A stretch of 64,000 nt of DNA from an uncultured Oscillospiraceae bacterium (GTDB lineage: Bacteria; Bacillota; Clostridia; Oscillospirales; Oscillospiraceae), in NCBI GenBank assembly GCA_910585265.1, contig CAJUCA010000004.1, positions 35,429 through 99,428 on the forward strand, read 5' to 3'. The notes beneath the pieces were generated by a model that did no database searches, was not told where the DNA came from, and saw only the letters and a list, made by a program, of their open reading frames with translations. Within the stretch, counting starts at the first letter, position 1, and each line of letters starts with the position of its first letter. Position numbers and translations under genes: made by a program. Shown one piece after another: positions 39,159 to 47,722 of the stretch.

Positions 39159-41789
39159 TTACAGTTTCTGCTTCAACTGATACAGCAGATTCAACGCCTC
39201 AATCGGCGTCAGCGTATCCACGGCGGTCCTCCGCAGCTCGTCCAGCACCGCCGCCCCCGCCACGTCCCCCAGGGACACCTGATCGTCCTCCTGCTCCAAA
39301 GCCCTCCGGGGGGCGGGGGCCGCCCCGCCCTGACGCTCCAGCTCGTCCAGGATCTCCCGGGCACGCTCCACCACCCGCCCGGGCACCCCCGCCAGCTTGG
39401 CCACCTCCACGCCGTAGCTCTGATCCGCCCCGCCGGGGACGATCTTCCGCAGGAACACAATGCCGTCCCCCCGCTTCTTGGCGGAGATGTGGTAGTTCTC
39501 CACCCCCTCGATGGACTGCTCCACCTCGGTCAGCTCGTGGTAGTGGGTGGCGAACAGCGTCTTGGCCCCCAAACGCTTCTTGTCCGCGCAGTGCTCCAGC
39601 ACCGCCCGGGCGATGGACATACCGTCGTAGGTGGACGTGCCCCGGCCGATCTCGTCCAGGATCAGCAGGGACTTGGGGGTGGCGTTTTTCAGCATGGCCG
39701 CCACCTCCGTCATCTCCACCATGAAGGTGGACTGTCCCGCCGCCAGATCGTCGGAGGCCCCGATCCGGGTGAACACCCGGTCCACCACCCCGATCCGGGC
39801 GGACCGGGCGGGCACAAAGCTGCCCATCTGGGCCATGAGCACAATCAGGGCCACCTGCCGCATATAGGTGGACTTGCCCGCCATGTTTGGCCCGGTGATG
39901 ATGGACAGGCGGCGGCTTCCCCCGTCCATCCGGGTGTCGTTGGGCACAAACAGGGAGTCGGTGAGCATCCGCTCCACCACCGGATGGCGGCCCTCCTTGA
40001 TATCGATCACGCCGCTCAGATCCACCTCCGGGCGGCAGTAGCCCCCCTGGGCCGCGGCGGCGGCGAAGGAGGCCAGCACGTCCAGCCGGGCCACGCAGGC
40101 AGCGGCCTCCTGCACCGGGCGCACCTGGGCGGAGGCGGCGTCCCGCAGCTCCCGGAACAGCTGGTATTCCAGGGCGGTGACCCGGCTCCGGGCGGAGAGG
40201 ATCTCGTTCTCCAGGTCCTTCAGCTCCTGGGTGAAGAACCGCTCGCAGTTCACCAGGGTCTGCTTGCGGATGTAGTCCTCCGGCACCAGGCTGTAATAGC
40301 TCTTGGACACCTCGATGTAGTAGCCGAACACCTTGTTATACCGCACCTTCAGGCTCTTGATCCCGGTGCGCTCCTTCTCCCGGCCCTCTAAAGCGGCCAC
40401 CATGTCCGCCCCGTGATCCAGGATGTCCCGGAGGTGATCCACCTCCTGGTTGTAGCCCGTCCGGATAAAGCCCCCCTCCCGGATGGTGAAGGGCAGGCGG
40501 TTGTCGTCCCCGTCCTCCCGGATGGCGGACAGCAGCAGGGCCTGAAGCTCCTCCAGCCCCTCCAGCCCCTTCGCCAGGGCAGTCAGGGCGGAACCGGCGG
40601 CCTCCCGCGCCCGCTCCGCCAGCTCGGGCAGGACGGACAGCCCCGTGCCCAGCAGCAGCATATCCCGGGCGTTGGCGGAGCCGTACACCACCTTGCCGAT
40701 AAGCCGCTCCAGGTCGGGCACCCGGCGGAGGGTGCGGATCAGCTCCTCCCGGGCCACCGCGTCCCCCATGAGGGCGGCCACCTGCTCCTGGCGGCGGGCG
40801 ATGGCGGCGGGGGAGAGGAGGGGCTGCTCAATCCAGGCCCGGATCATCCGGCGGCCCATGGGCGTCTTGGTCTTGTCCAGCACCCACAGCAGGGAGCCCT
40901 TCTTGTCCTTCCCCCGGAAGGTCTCGGTGAGCTCCAGGGTTCTCCGGGCGGTGAGATCCAGCTCCATGTAGTCCTGGCCCGCCCCGTCCTCCAGCTCCAC
41001 GGGATTCAGGTGGCCCAGGCTGGTTTTCTGGGTTTCGGAGAGGTAGGCCGCCAGCGCGCCCGACGCCTGGAGGCACATCCGGGGGCCGTCCTCCTCCGGG
41101 AGGGGCTGGCCCGCCTCCCGCAGGCCGCAGGCGGACAGGGCGTCCGCCGCCTGGGCGGGCCGGAAGTGCACCTCCTCCCCCCGCTGCCACAGGCACCCCA
41201 GCCGCTCCTTCAAAAAGACGGTGAGATCCGAATTGGAGGCGGCGGCATCGGACAGCAGGGCCTCGCTGGGCGGGCAGGCGGCCAGGGCGTTGAGCAGGTG
41301 GGGCAGGAAGCCCCTGCCCAGGAAGGGGGCGGCGGAAAACTGCCCGGTGGACAGGTCGCACCGGGCCAGGGCGGCCCCCGCGCTGTCCTGGTAGACGGCG
41401 CAGATGTAGTTGTTGCGCCCCTCGTCCAGCATCACGTCGTCCATGGCGGTGCCGGGGGTGACGATGCGGATCACGTCCCGGTCCACCAGCCCCTTGGCGG
41501 CGGCGGGGTCCTCCATCTGCTCGCAGATGGCCACCTTGTAGCCCCGCTTGATGAGCCGGGCGATGTAACTCTGGGCGGAGTGGTAGGGCACGCCGCACAT
41601 GGGGGTGCGCTCCTCCTCCGGCTTGCTCCGGTCCCGGGTGGTGAGGGTGAGGCCCAGCTCCTCCGCGCCCACCTTGGCGTCCTCGTGGAACATCTCGTAG
41701 AAGTCGCCCAGCCGGAAGAACAGCAGGCAGTCCGGGTGCTGCTCCTTCACCTTCCAATACTGCTTCATCATGGGGGTCAGCTCCGCCAT
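39159..41789 (-). CDS. mutS: DNA mismatch repair protein MutS
   Basis: 876 residues from ATG 41789 behind GAAGGTGA; the frame continues upstream into repeat DNA, which is not coding. MutS I opens MAELTPMMKQYWKVKEQHPD and has the mismatch-reading FYEMF. Connector, clamp and lever domains follow, then the ATPase with Walker A GPNMAGKSTYMRQ and Walker B LLILDEIGRGTSTYDG. It recognises mismatches on the nucleoid. No mutL is adjacent. Full length and apparently intact. Confidence 0.97.
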   Translation of the reverse strand: MAELTPMMKQYWKVKEQHPDCLLFFRLGDFYEMFHEDAKVGAEELGLTLTTRDRSKPEEERTPMCGVPYHSAQSYIARLIKRGYKVAICEQMEDPAAAKGLVDRDVIRIVTPGTAMDDVMLDEGRNNYICAVYQDSAGAALARCDLSTGQFSAAPFLGRGFLPHLLNALAACPPSEALLSDAAASNSDLTVFLKERLGCLWQRGEEVHFRPAQAADALSACGLREAGQPLPEEDGPRMCLQASGALAAYLSETQKTSLGHLNPVELEDGAGQDYMELDLTARRTLELTETFRGKDKKGSLLWVLDKTKTPMGRRMIRAWIEQPLLSPAAIARRQEQVAALMGDAVAREELIRTLRRVPDLERLIGKVVYGSANARDMLLLGTGLSVLPELAERAREAAGSALTALAKGLEGLEELQALLLSAIREDGDDNRLPFTIREGGFIRTGYNQEVDHLRDILDHGADMVAALEGREKERTGIKSLKVRYNKVFGYYIEVSKSYYSLVPEDYIRKQTLVNCERFFTQELKDLENEILSARSRVTALEYQLFRELRDAASAQVRPVQEAAACVARLDVLASFAAAAAQGGYCRPEVDLSGVIDIKEGRHPVVERMLTDSLFVPNDTRMDGGSRRLSIITGPNMAGKSTYMRQVALIVLMAQMGSFVPARSARIGVVDRVFTRIGASDDLAAGQSTFMVEMTEVAAMLKNATPKSLLILDEIGRGTSTYDGMSIARAVLEHCADKKRLGAKTLFATHYHELTEVEQSIEGVENYHISAKKRGDGIVFLRKIVPGGADQSYGVEVAKLAGVPGRVVERAREILDELERQGGAAPAPRRALEQEDDQVSLGDVAGAAVLDELRRTAVDTLTPIEALNLLYQLKQKL

Positions 41790-41818
41790 GGAATCACCTT
41801 CTCTTTGTTGGAAAATGT

Positions 41819-41890
41819 AGGGGAGGGGCTTGCCCCTCCCGGGGGACAGAGGGTGGATCGGAAAGGCGGGAGGGGCAAGCCCCTCCCCCT
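41819..41890. repeat. Two GC-rich palindromes upstream of mutS
   Basis: GGGAGGGGCTTGCCCCTCCC and, about 45 bp further, GGGAGGGGCAAGCCCCTCCC. Both are near-perfect palindromes and partly complementary to each other. They resemble extragenic palindromes common in high-G+C gut clostridia. Confidence 0.6.
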
Positions 41891-41903
41891 GCAAATTGGT
41901 ATT

Positions 41904-42065
41904 AGAACCTGTATTCACAACCTCAAACGCCGTCTGGACGGGTCTTTTTCCGCCATCCAGCGTTAAATTTTCTTGCAATACACAAAGTATTCCTGCGAAA
42001 ATTTGCCTTGTCTGGCGAAAAAATCCCTCGCCCAGCCGGCATCTTCGGCTGTGAATACAGGTTCT
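41904..42065. repeat. Dispersed hairpin element, copy A
   Basis: 162 bp bounded by a perfect 16-bp inverted repeat (AGAACCTGTATTCACA and its complement). Inside are further imperfectly complementary arms and the core AATACACAAAGTATTCCTGC. The core and its flanks (TTG before, CGCCTTG-like after) recur in copy B at 47532-47693. No reading frame is supported. The right end abuts the mreC stop. Confidence 0.7.
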
Positions 42066-42895
42066 TACTCCCCGTAGTCCACAATCACATACACATACTG
42101 CACCCCGCCGATGTCCGCCGCGGGCTCCACCTGGGCGTACCGGGTCAGCCCGTCCTCCTCGGTGATGAGGGAGCGCACCGTGCCCACCGCCAGCCCCGGG
42201 GGATACACCCCGCCCAGGCCGGAGGTGATCACCTGATCCCCCGTCACCAGCCGGGCCTCCTCGGGGAGGTAGGACAGCCGGGCCAGCCCCTCCAGCATGA
42301 GGGAGAAATCCCCCTTCAAAATGGCGTCCTCGTCGGTGCGGGCGATCCGGCCCCCCAGCTCCAGGGTGGGGTCCAGGATGGTGGTCACCAGGGAGGAGTT
42401 GAGATCCGCCTGGGTGACTACCCCGATGAGGTGTCCGTACTGGTCGATGACGCAGTCCCCGGCCTCCACCCCGCCGGAGGTCCCCCGGTTGATGGTCAGG
42501 TCGGAGGTCCAGTTGGAGGAGGCGCGGCGCACCACCGCCGCGTCCCGGTACTGCAGCTCCGGCCGCTGCTCGGCCAGGCCCAGCAGATCCCGCATCCGCT
42601 CGTTTTCCCGCTGGGCCTCCTGTCCGGCGATGGCGTCCCGTTCCAGCTCCGCCACCCGGCGGCGCAGCGCGTCGATCTCCGCCTGGGCCTGCTCGTAGCG
42701 GAAGGACTTGTCGTACTGCTCCTGGGTCCAGCCGGCCACCGCCGACGAGGCCGCCCGGAAGGGGGTGGCCAGCAGCTCCAACGCCCCGGACAGGGGGTCG
42801 TAGCCCAGAATATACGCCCCCACCATGAGGACGCCCGCCAGCAGTACCGCCGCCACCAGCAGCAGCCCGCCGTTATTTCGGAAAAATTGCTTCAT
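42065..42895 (-). CDS. mreC: Rod shape-determining protein MreC
   Basis: 276 residues. One N-terminal membrane helix (about 9-30), a periplasm-side coiled coil (about 60-105, YDKSFRYEQAQAEIDALRRR) and the MreC beta domain (SSNWTSDLTINRGTSGGV, VTSGLGGVYPPGLAVGTV-like text near 225-240). It links the cell-wall elongation machinery outside the membrane. The usual mreB and mreD are not adjacent. It follows maf by 27 bp on the same strand, as in many Firmicutes. Confidence 0.93.
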   Translation of the reverse strand: MKQFFRNNGGLLLVAAVLLAGVLMVGAYILGYDPLSGALELLATPFRAASSAVAGWTQEQYDKSFRYEQAQAEIDALRRRVAELERDAIAGQEAQRENERMRDLLGLAEQRPELQYRDAAVVRRASSNWTSDLTINRGTSGGVEAGDCVIDQYGHLIGVVTQADLNSSLVTTILDPTLELGGRIARTDEDAILKGDFSLMLEGLARLSYLPEEARLVTGDQVITSGLGGVYPPGLAVGTVRSLITEEDGLTRYAQVEPAADIGGVQYVYVIVDYGE

Positions 42896-42922
42896 GGGTT
42901 ATGTTATCTCCTTACCATGGGT

Positions 42923-43501
42923 TTACGGGCGGGGCAGCTTCACGCCGAAGCCGGACAGCATCCGCCCCAGCCGGAACAGGGGAAGGCCCACCACATTGCA
43001 GTAATCCCCCCGGATGCCCTGGACCAGCAGCGCGCCCACGCCCTGGATGCCATAGGCCCCCGCCTTGTCCATAGGCTCCCCGGTGGCGATATAGTCCCGG
43101 ATCTCCTCCGGGGAGAGGGCCCGGAAGGCCACGGCGGTCTCCTCGTGCTCCGTGGCCGCCTGCCCGCCCCCCAGGACCGTCACGCCGGTATACACGCAGT
43201 GCTCCCGCCCGGACAGGGCGGACAGCATGGCGAAGGCATCTCCCTCGTCTTGAGGCTTGCCCAGCACCCTGCCGTCCAGGGCCACCACCGTGTCGGCGGC
43301 GAGGATGAGATCGTCCGCTCCGGCCCTGCCCGCCGCGGCCCGGGCCTTGCGCAGGGAGAGGGTCTCCACCATCCGGGCGGGGGAGAGGCCGGGTTCCACC
43401 GTCTCGTCCACGTCGGGGGACAGGATTTGGAAGTCCCGGATGCCGATCTGGGCCAGCAGCTCCCGGCGGCGGGGGGAATTGGACGCTAAGATGATGCTCA
43501 T
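42923..43501 (-). CDS. maf: Maf-like nucleoside triphosphate pyrophosphatase
   Basis: 192 residues opening MSIILASNSPRRRELLAQIG, the Maf signature, with conserved DTVVALDGRVLGKP and GAYGIQGVGALLV. Cytosolic housecleaning enzyme that hydrolyses non-canonical or dTTP/UTP nucleotides. It lies 6 bp after the U32 peptidase gene and before mreC. Confidence 0.95.
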   Translation of the reverse strand: MSIILASNSPRRRELLAQIGIRDFQILSPDVDETVEPGLSPARMVETLSLRKARAAAGRAGADDLILAADTVVALDGRVLGKPQDEGDAFAMLSALSGREHCVYTGVTVLGGGQAATEHEETAVAFRALSPEEIRDYIATGEPMDKAGAYGIQGVGALLVQGIRGDYCNVVGLPLFRLGRMLSGFGVKLPRP

Positions 43502-43507
43502 GGGGAA

Positions 43508-45589
43508 TCACTCCACATCCCGGTAATACAGCCCCCGGGTGAAATTGTTGGGCTTGTAGGCCCCCGTGCCCCGGTAGGCCTCCAGCACCTGGGCGCACTC
43601 CACGCCGTTTTCCGTGGTGAACAGCAGGCGGACGGCCCGCAGGCCCGCCTTCTTCCAGTCCGGCCCCTTGTCGGCCAGGAAGATCTTGTTGGCGTTCAGA
43701 AGCTCATTGCGGCACCCCCAGGCCTTCTCCACCGGGAAGCGCACGCCCTTCCGGTCGATGAGCTGGTTCACGTTGCCGCAGGTGCACTTGCCCGACTGGT
43801 TCTTCACCGCGCAGTTCTCCGTGATCATCAGGGGCAGGCGGCCGTAGCCGATGATCTCCGTGTCCACCGCCTTGCTGAGGTCCCGGATCTGGGCCAGCTT
43901 CAGCTCGAAGGAGGCGGTGAGGGACTGGAAGCCCAGCCGCTTGTACTCCTTCAGCCCCTGGCTGTTGAACACCTGGAGGCCGAAGTCCCCCCGGAGGGTG
44001 AAGCCCAGCTCCCTGCACAGGGGCACCAGCCCCAGATTGCCCACGTAGGCGTCGGCAACGCCGATCTCCTTGCAGGCGGACAGATCCCCCCGCAGGCTGT
44101 CCAGCTCCCGGTCGAAGCAGATCCGGGGCAGCACCGCCGCCACGGGCACGCCCCGCTGGATGGCCCCGCCCACCTCGTCCGGGTGGGCGGCGATCTCGTC
44201 GGCGGGGAGGGTGATCAGGGCGGGGCGGGCCTTCACCAGCTCGAAGGTGAGCTGGCCCGCGTGGCGCAGGGAGACGTACAGATCCGGCTCCTCCCGGCGG
44301 TTTTCGTACCGCGCCCCCATCCGGTACTCCCCGTGTCGCCGCTGGGGCAGGGCGGCGCGCTGCTTGGACAGCTCGTCCAGCACCTGCCGCCGCAGGGCGT
44401 TCACCGCCGACAGCGGCACCGCCAGACCGTCCTCCACCAGGGTGCGCATTCCGGCGGCGGCGAAGGGGGTGCCCCCGGTCTTGGCAAGCTGGGCCTCCAC
44501 CTCCTCCTGGGAGGTGGGGCGGCGGCGGGCGGGCTCGGGGAGCTTCCCGGCGGCGGTGGCCACCCGGCCCTCCCCGTCCTCCACCCCCACCTGGATGGGC
44601 TCCCCCGCCCGGATCATGGCGTAGAACTTCACGGGAACGCCGGGACCTTCCCCCTTCTCATAGGCGGCCTTGGCCTTCGCGAACAGCTCCCGGGGGGGCT
44701 TGGACTCCTCCCGCACGCCAAACATATCCGGCCCGGTCCGGCCCAGGTAGTAGCCGTCGGTGAAGCCCTGCCGGGAAAAGGCCTGCTCCAGCTGGCGCAG
44801 CTCCTCCGGGGTGGGCTCCCGGCCCTCCCGGAGGGCGTCGGCGTACACCTTGGTGACGATATAGACGTACTCCGGCCGCTTCATGCGGCCCTCGATCTTC
44901 GCGCTGGCCACCCCCATCTCCTGAAGCTCCCGCAGATGCCCCGCCAGGGACATATCCTTGAGGGACAGGGGGTAGCTGTCGGCCAGATCCCCGAAGCCGT
45001 AGGGCAGGCGGCAGGGCTGGGCGCACATACCCCGGTTGCCGCTGCGCCCGCCGATGACGGAGGACAGGAAGCACTGCCCGGAGTAGCACATACACAACGC
45101 CCCGTGGACGAACACCTCGATCTCGATGGGGGAGTGCTCACAGATATAGGCGATGTCCGTCCGGGACAGCTCCCGGGCCAGCACCGCCCGGGTGATGCCC
45201 AGATCCGCGGCCTGCTTCACCCCGTCCAGGCTGTGGAGGGACATCTGGGTGGAGGCGTGGAGGGGCAGGTCGGGGGCGGCCTGCCGCAGGGCGCGCACCA
45301 GCCCCAGGTCCTGGACCAGGGCGGCGTCCACGCCCAGCTTGGACGCCTGGACGGCGCAGTCCACCGCGTCCCCCATCTCCCGGTCGGAGCACAGGGTGTT
45401 AAGGGTGAGGTACACCTTCACCCCCCGGAGATGGCAGTAGGAAACCGCCGAGGCAAATTCGTCCCGGCTGAAATTCCGGGCACCCCGGCGGGCGTTGAAT
45501 TGTCCGAAGCCCAGATAGACCGCGTTCGCCCCTGCGCACACCGCGGCACGCAGGGCCTCCGGGCTTCCTGCGGGGGATAGTATCTCCAT
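43508..45589 (-). CDS. U32-family peptidase / RlhA-like protein with DUF3656
   Basis: 693 residues. The N-terminal U32 domain opens EILSPAGSPEALRAAVCAGA and carries the signature EVFVHGALCMCYSGQCFLSS plus the Cys set RGMCAQPCRLPYG. A DUF3656-type segment (about 290-420) is followed by the C-terminal U32-like part with CAVKNQSGKC. Homologues include the 23S rRNA C2501 hydroxylase RlhA and collagenase-like peptidases. The cysteines suggest a bound Fe-S cluster. Located between zapA and maf on one strand, probably one operon. Confidence 0.92.
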   Translation of the reverse strand: MEILSPAGSPEALRAAVCAGANAVYLGFGQFNARRGARNFSRDEFASAVSYCHLRGVKVYLTLNTLCSDREMGDAVDCAVQASKLGVDAALVQDLGLVRALRQAAPDLPLHASTQMSLHSLDGVKQAADLGITRAVLARELSRTDIAYICEHSPIEIEVFVHGALCMCYSGQCFLSSVIGGRSGNRGMCAQPCRLPYGFGDLADSYPLSLKDMSLAGHLRELQEMGVASAKIEGRMKRPEYVYIVTKVYADALREGREPTPEELRQLEQAFSRQGFTDGYYLGRTGPDMFGVREESKPPRELFAKAKAAYEKGEGPGVPVKFYAMIRAGEPIQVGVEDGEGRVATAAGKLPEPARRRPTSQEEVEAQLAKTGGTPFAAAGMRTLVEDGLAVPLSAVNALRRQVLDELSKQRAALPQRRHGEYRMGARYENRREEPDLYVSLRHAGQLTFELVKARPALITLPADEIAAHPDEVGGAIQRGVPVAAVLPRICFDRELDSLRGDLSACKEIGVADAYVGNLGLVPLCRELGFTLRGDFGLQVFNSQGLKEYKRLGFQSLTASFELKLAQIRDLSKAVDTEIIGYGRLPLMITENCAVKNQSGKCTCGNVNQLIDRKGVRFPVEKAWGCRNELLNANKIFLADKGPDWKKAGLRAVRLLFTTENGVECAQVLEAYRGTGAYKPNNFTRGLYYRDVE

Positions 45590-45617
45590 GGTATCTCTCT
45601 CGTTCCTTCTCGTTAGA

Positions 45618-45932
45618 TTAGCGTTTCTGCTGCAACTTAAAGATCTCCCGCTTGGCCTCGCTGAGCTCCAGCTTCAGCTTCGCGCTCTCCTCCAGCAGCT
45701 CCTTGATCTGCCGGCGGAGGTTTTCCGACGCCTCCTGCTCCTTGAACCGCTCGTCGGCGATGTTGATGGCGGTGAGGATGGCGCAGTCCATCTGGGAGAT
45801 GCTGCCCTGCCCGCTGGTCTCCCTCATTTTCACGTTGACGTAGTCAGCCACCCGGTGGACATAGTCCTCCCCCTCGGTGGCCAGCAGGGTGTATTTCAGC
45901 CCTCCCACGGTGACGGTGACACGGTTTTGCAT
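45618..45932 (-). CDS. zapA: Cell division protein ZapA
   Basis: 104 residues: N-terminal ZapA beta-alpha domain (NRVTVTVGGLKYTLLATEGE, VHRVADYVNVKM) and a C-terminal coiled coil ending KLELSEAKREIFKLQQKR. It bundles FtsZ filaments at midcell. It starts 29 bp upstream of the U32 gene, with a TATAAT on the minus strand at 45973-45968 as a likely -10. Confidence 0.9.
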   Translation of the reverse strand: MQNRVTVTVGGLKYTLLATEGEDYVHRVADYVNVKMRETSGQGSISQMDCAILTAINIADERFKEQEASENLRRQIKELLEESAKLKLELSEAKREIFKLQQKR

Positions 45933-46126
45933 GGCGTTCCCCTCCTGCGCAGTTTTTCAGATACTACATTATAACACATCATTTTGGAAAAGGAAATGAA
46001 AAAAGTATAAATACTCGGTGATTTTTCCCGGCGGCCCCCCTTGATTTTTGCCCGGTGCCGTGGTATGCTTTTCTGAACTGCGGGCATTCCGTGGGGAGAC
46101 GGGGCCGGAGAGGAGCTGGATCGGGG

Positions 46127-46405
46127 TTGGACGATAAGGAGAGTCGCGCCGCCGGACGGAAAAAGGCGGTCAAGGAGCTGCTGGAGGGTGCCGGCATGGC
46201 GGTGCTGGGTGCGCTGATGTGGGTGCTGGGCGGGGATTTCACCTTTGTGGAGGGTGTGACCACCCGGAGCGAGGGGCGCACGCAGATATACTTTATGGCC
46301 GCCGCCGTCGGGCTGATCGTCATCGGCGTGGTATACCTGGTGCTGGGGCTGGTCCGCCTGATACGGCCGGGCAAGGGCGGCGGGGACGACGGCGCGAAGC
46401 GGTAA
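46127..46405 (+). CDS. Small two-helix membrane protein
   Basis: About 92 residues from TTG 46127 (after GAGAGGAG); the start is uncertain because the frame is open to 46055. A charged N-terminal helix is followed by two membrane segments (about 25-42 and 58-80) and a basic/glycine-rich tail. No family recognised. It ends with a terminator. Confidence 0.5.
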   Translation: MDDKESRAAGRKKAVKELLEGAGMAVLGALMWVLGGDFTFVEGVTTRSEGRTQIYFMAAAVGLIVIGVVYLVLGLVRLIRPGKGGGDDGAKR

Positions 46406-46426
46406 GCCGCGCCGGACAGCCGCTGT

Positions 46427-46460
46427 CCGCCCTGAGCCAAGGAGCTCGGGGCGGTTTTTG
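46427..46460 (+). terminator. Terminator after the 46127 gene
   Basis: CCGCCCTGAGC pairs with GCTCGGGGCGG (one wobble) around a CAAGGA loop, followed by TTTTTG. Confidence 0.85.
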
Positions 46461-46488
46461 TTTGATGTGTGGAAAGGGGAGGGACGGC

Positions 46489-47532
46489 GTGGCGCGGGAG
46501 GGGACGGATCGGGATCGGCGGCTGGATACGGTCCGGTCGCTGGCGATCATTATGGTGCTGGTGATCCACTCGGCGGCGGCGGGTCTGGCTGGACGCGCCC
46601 CGGGGACGGCGGACTGGTGGGGGGCCTTGCTGTGGGGAGCGGCGGCCCGGCCCGCGGTGCCGCTGTTCTTCCTGTGCAGCGGCGCGCTGATGCTGTGCCG
46701 GGACATCTCCCCCAGGCGGCTGCTGACCCACAACCTGCCCCGGATCGTCTGCGCCATGCTGGTGTGGGCGTTCCTCTACCGGCTGGCCAGGCTGGCGGGG
46801 GAGGGGATCACCCCGGCCGGCCTGTGGGACGGGGTGAAGCGCACCCTGCTGCTCCAGCACGAAAGCCATTTTTACTACCTCCACATACTCCTGCTGGTGT
46901 ATGCCTTTGTTCCAGTGGTGCGGGTGTTTGTCCGGAATGCCTCCCGTCGGGAGCTGGAGTATCTGCTGGCGGTGTGGTTTGTCACGGGAATTCTGTTCCC
47001 CCTGCTGCGGCATTTCTGGCCCTTCCAGCTGGTGACGCAGATCAACACCTGGTACCGGATGAATATGGCATATTCCGCCATCGGGTTCGCCGCCCTGGGG
47101 CACTACGTGCGCCAGTACGGCGGTACCATCCCTCTGGGATGGTACCGAATAAGCCTTGCCGCCGGACTTGGGATCACCTTCGGGGGCTGCGCGGTCCTCT
47201 CCCTGCGTGACGGGGCATTGAACGAGCTGTTCCTGGAGGGGATGTCCCCCGGTCCCGCGCTGATGGCCTTCGGCCTGTTCGGGCTGATCCTGTTCGGAAG
47301 GGATCTGCCTGGCTGGGCGGCGCGGCCTGTGGCGAGGCTGGCCCAGGCGTCCTTCTGCATCTACCTGTGCCACATCCTGTTCCAGCGGTGGTTCCTCCGG
47401 CTGGGGCTGAGCGGAGGGGCGTCTCCCTGCGTGCTGGCGGTACCCGGCATGGCCGTGCTGCTGGCGGTGTGCGGCTGGCTGGCGTGGGAGGTGCTGCGCC
47501 GCGTTCCCGTTGTCAAATCCTATCTGATCTGA
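46489..47532 (+). CDS. Acyltransferase 3 family membrane protein
   Basis: 347 residues from GTG 46489, spaced from GGGGAGGG better than the ATG eight codons upstream. About ten membrane helices with the family opening RRLDTVRSLAIIMVLVIHSAAA, which holds the conserved His, and the FFLCSGALML segment. AT3 proteins O-acylate surface sugars or lipids using acyl-CoA. No glycan partner genes adjoin it, so the acceptor is unknown. Confidence 0.9.
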   Translation: MAREGTDRDRRLDTVRSLAIIMVLVIHSAAAGLAGRAPGTADWWGALLWGAAARPAVPLFFLCSGALMLCRDISPRRLLTHNLPRIVCAMLVWAFLYRLARLAGEGITPAGLWDGVKRTLLLQHESHFYYLHILLLVYAFVPVVRVFVRNASRRELEYLLAVWFVTGILFPLLRHFWPFQLVTQINTWYRMNMAYSAIGFAALGHYVRQYGGTIPLGWYRISLAAGLGITFGGCAVLSLRDGALNELFLEGMSPGPALMAFGLFGLILFGRDLPGWAARPVARLAQASFCIYLCHILFQRWFLRLGLSGGASPCVLAVPGMAVLLAVCGWLAWEVLRRVPVVKSYLI

Positions 47533-47693
47533 GAAGCTGCACCAACCGCCTCAGCACCCAGCTTTGCGGCCCAAATTGCCGCTGGCTGCGTTGAAAAATC
47601 TTGAAATACACAAAGTATTCCTGCAATTTTTCGCCTTGCCACCGGCAATTTTGGCTCGCCAATCTGAATACTTCGGCGATTGGTACAGCTTCT
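47532..47693. repeat. Dispersed hairpin element, copy B
   Basis: 162 bp with 19-bp terminal arms (AGAAGCTGCACCAACCGCC against its complement, two mismatches that become G-U pairs on the minus strand). Inner complementary arms surround the core AATACACAAAGTATTCCTGC, identical to copy A at 41904. It lies between the acyltransferase stop and glyQS. No T-box features are present. Confidence 0.7.
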
Positions 47694-47722
47694 GATTCTT
47701 ATCATAAAGGGGTATGAACGCT

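Noticed and set aside
47533..47722. T-box riboswitch upstream of glyQS
   Set aside because: The expected T-box sequence (AGGGTGGNACCGCG-like) and specifier loop are absent; the space is filled by the dispersed hairpin element shared with 41904.
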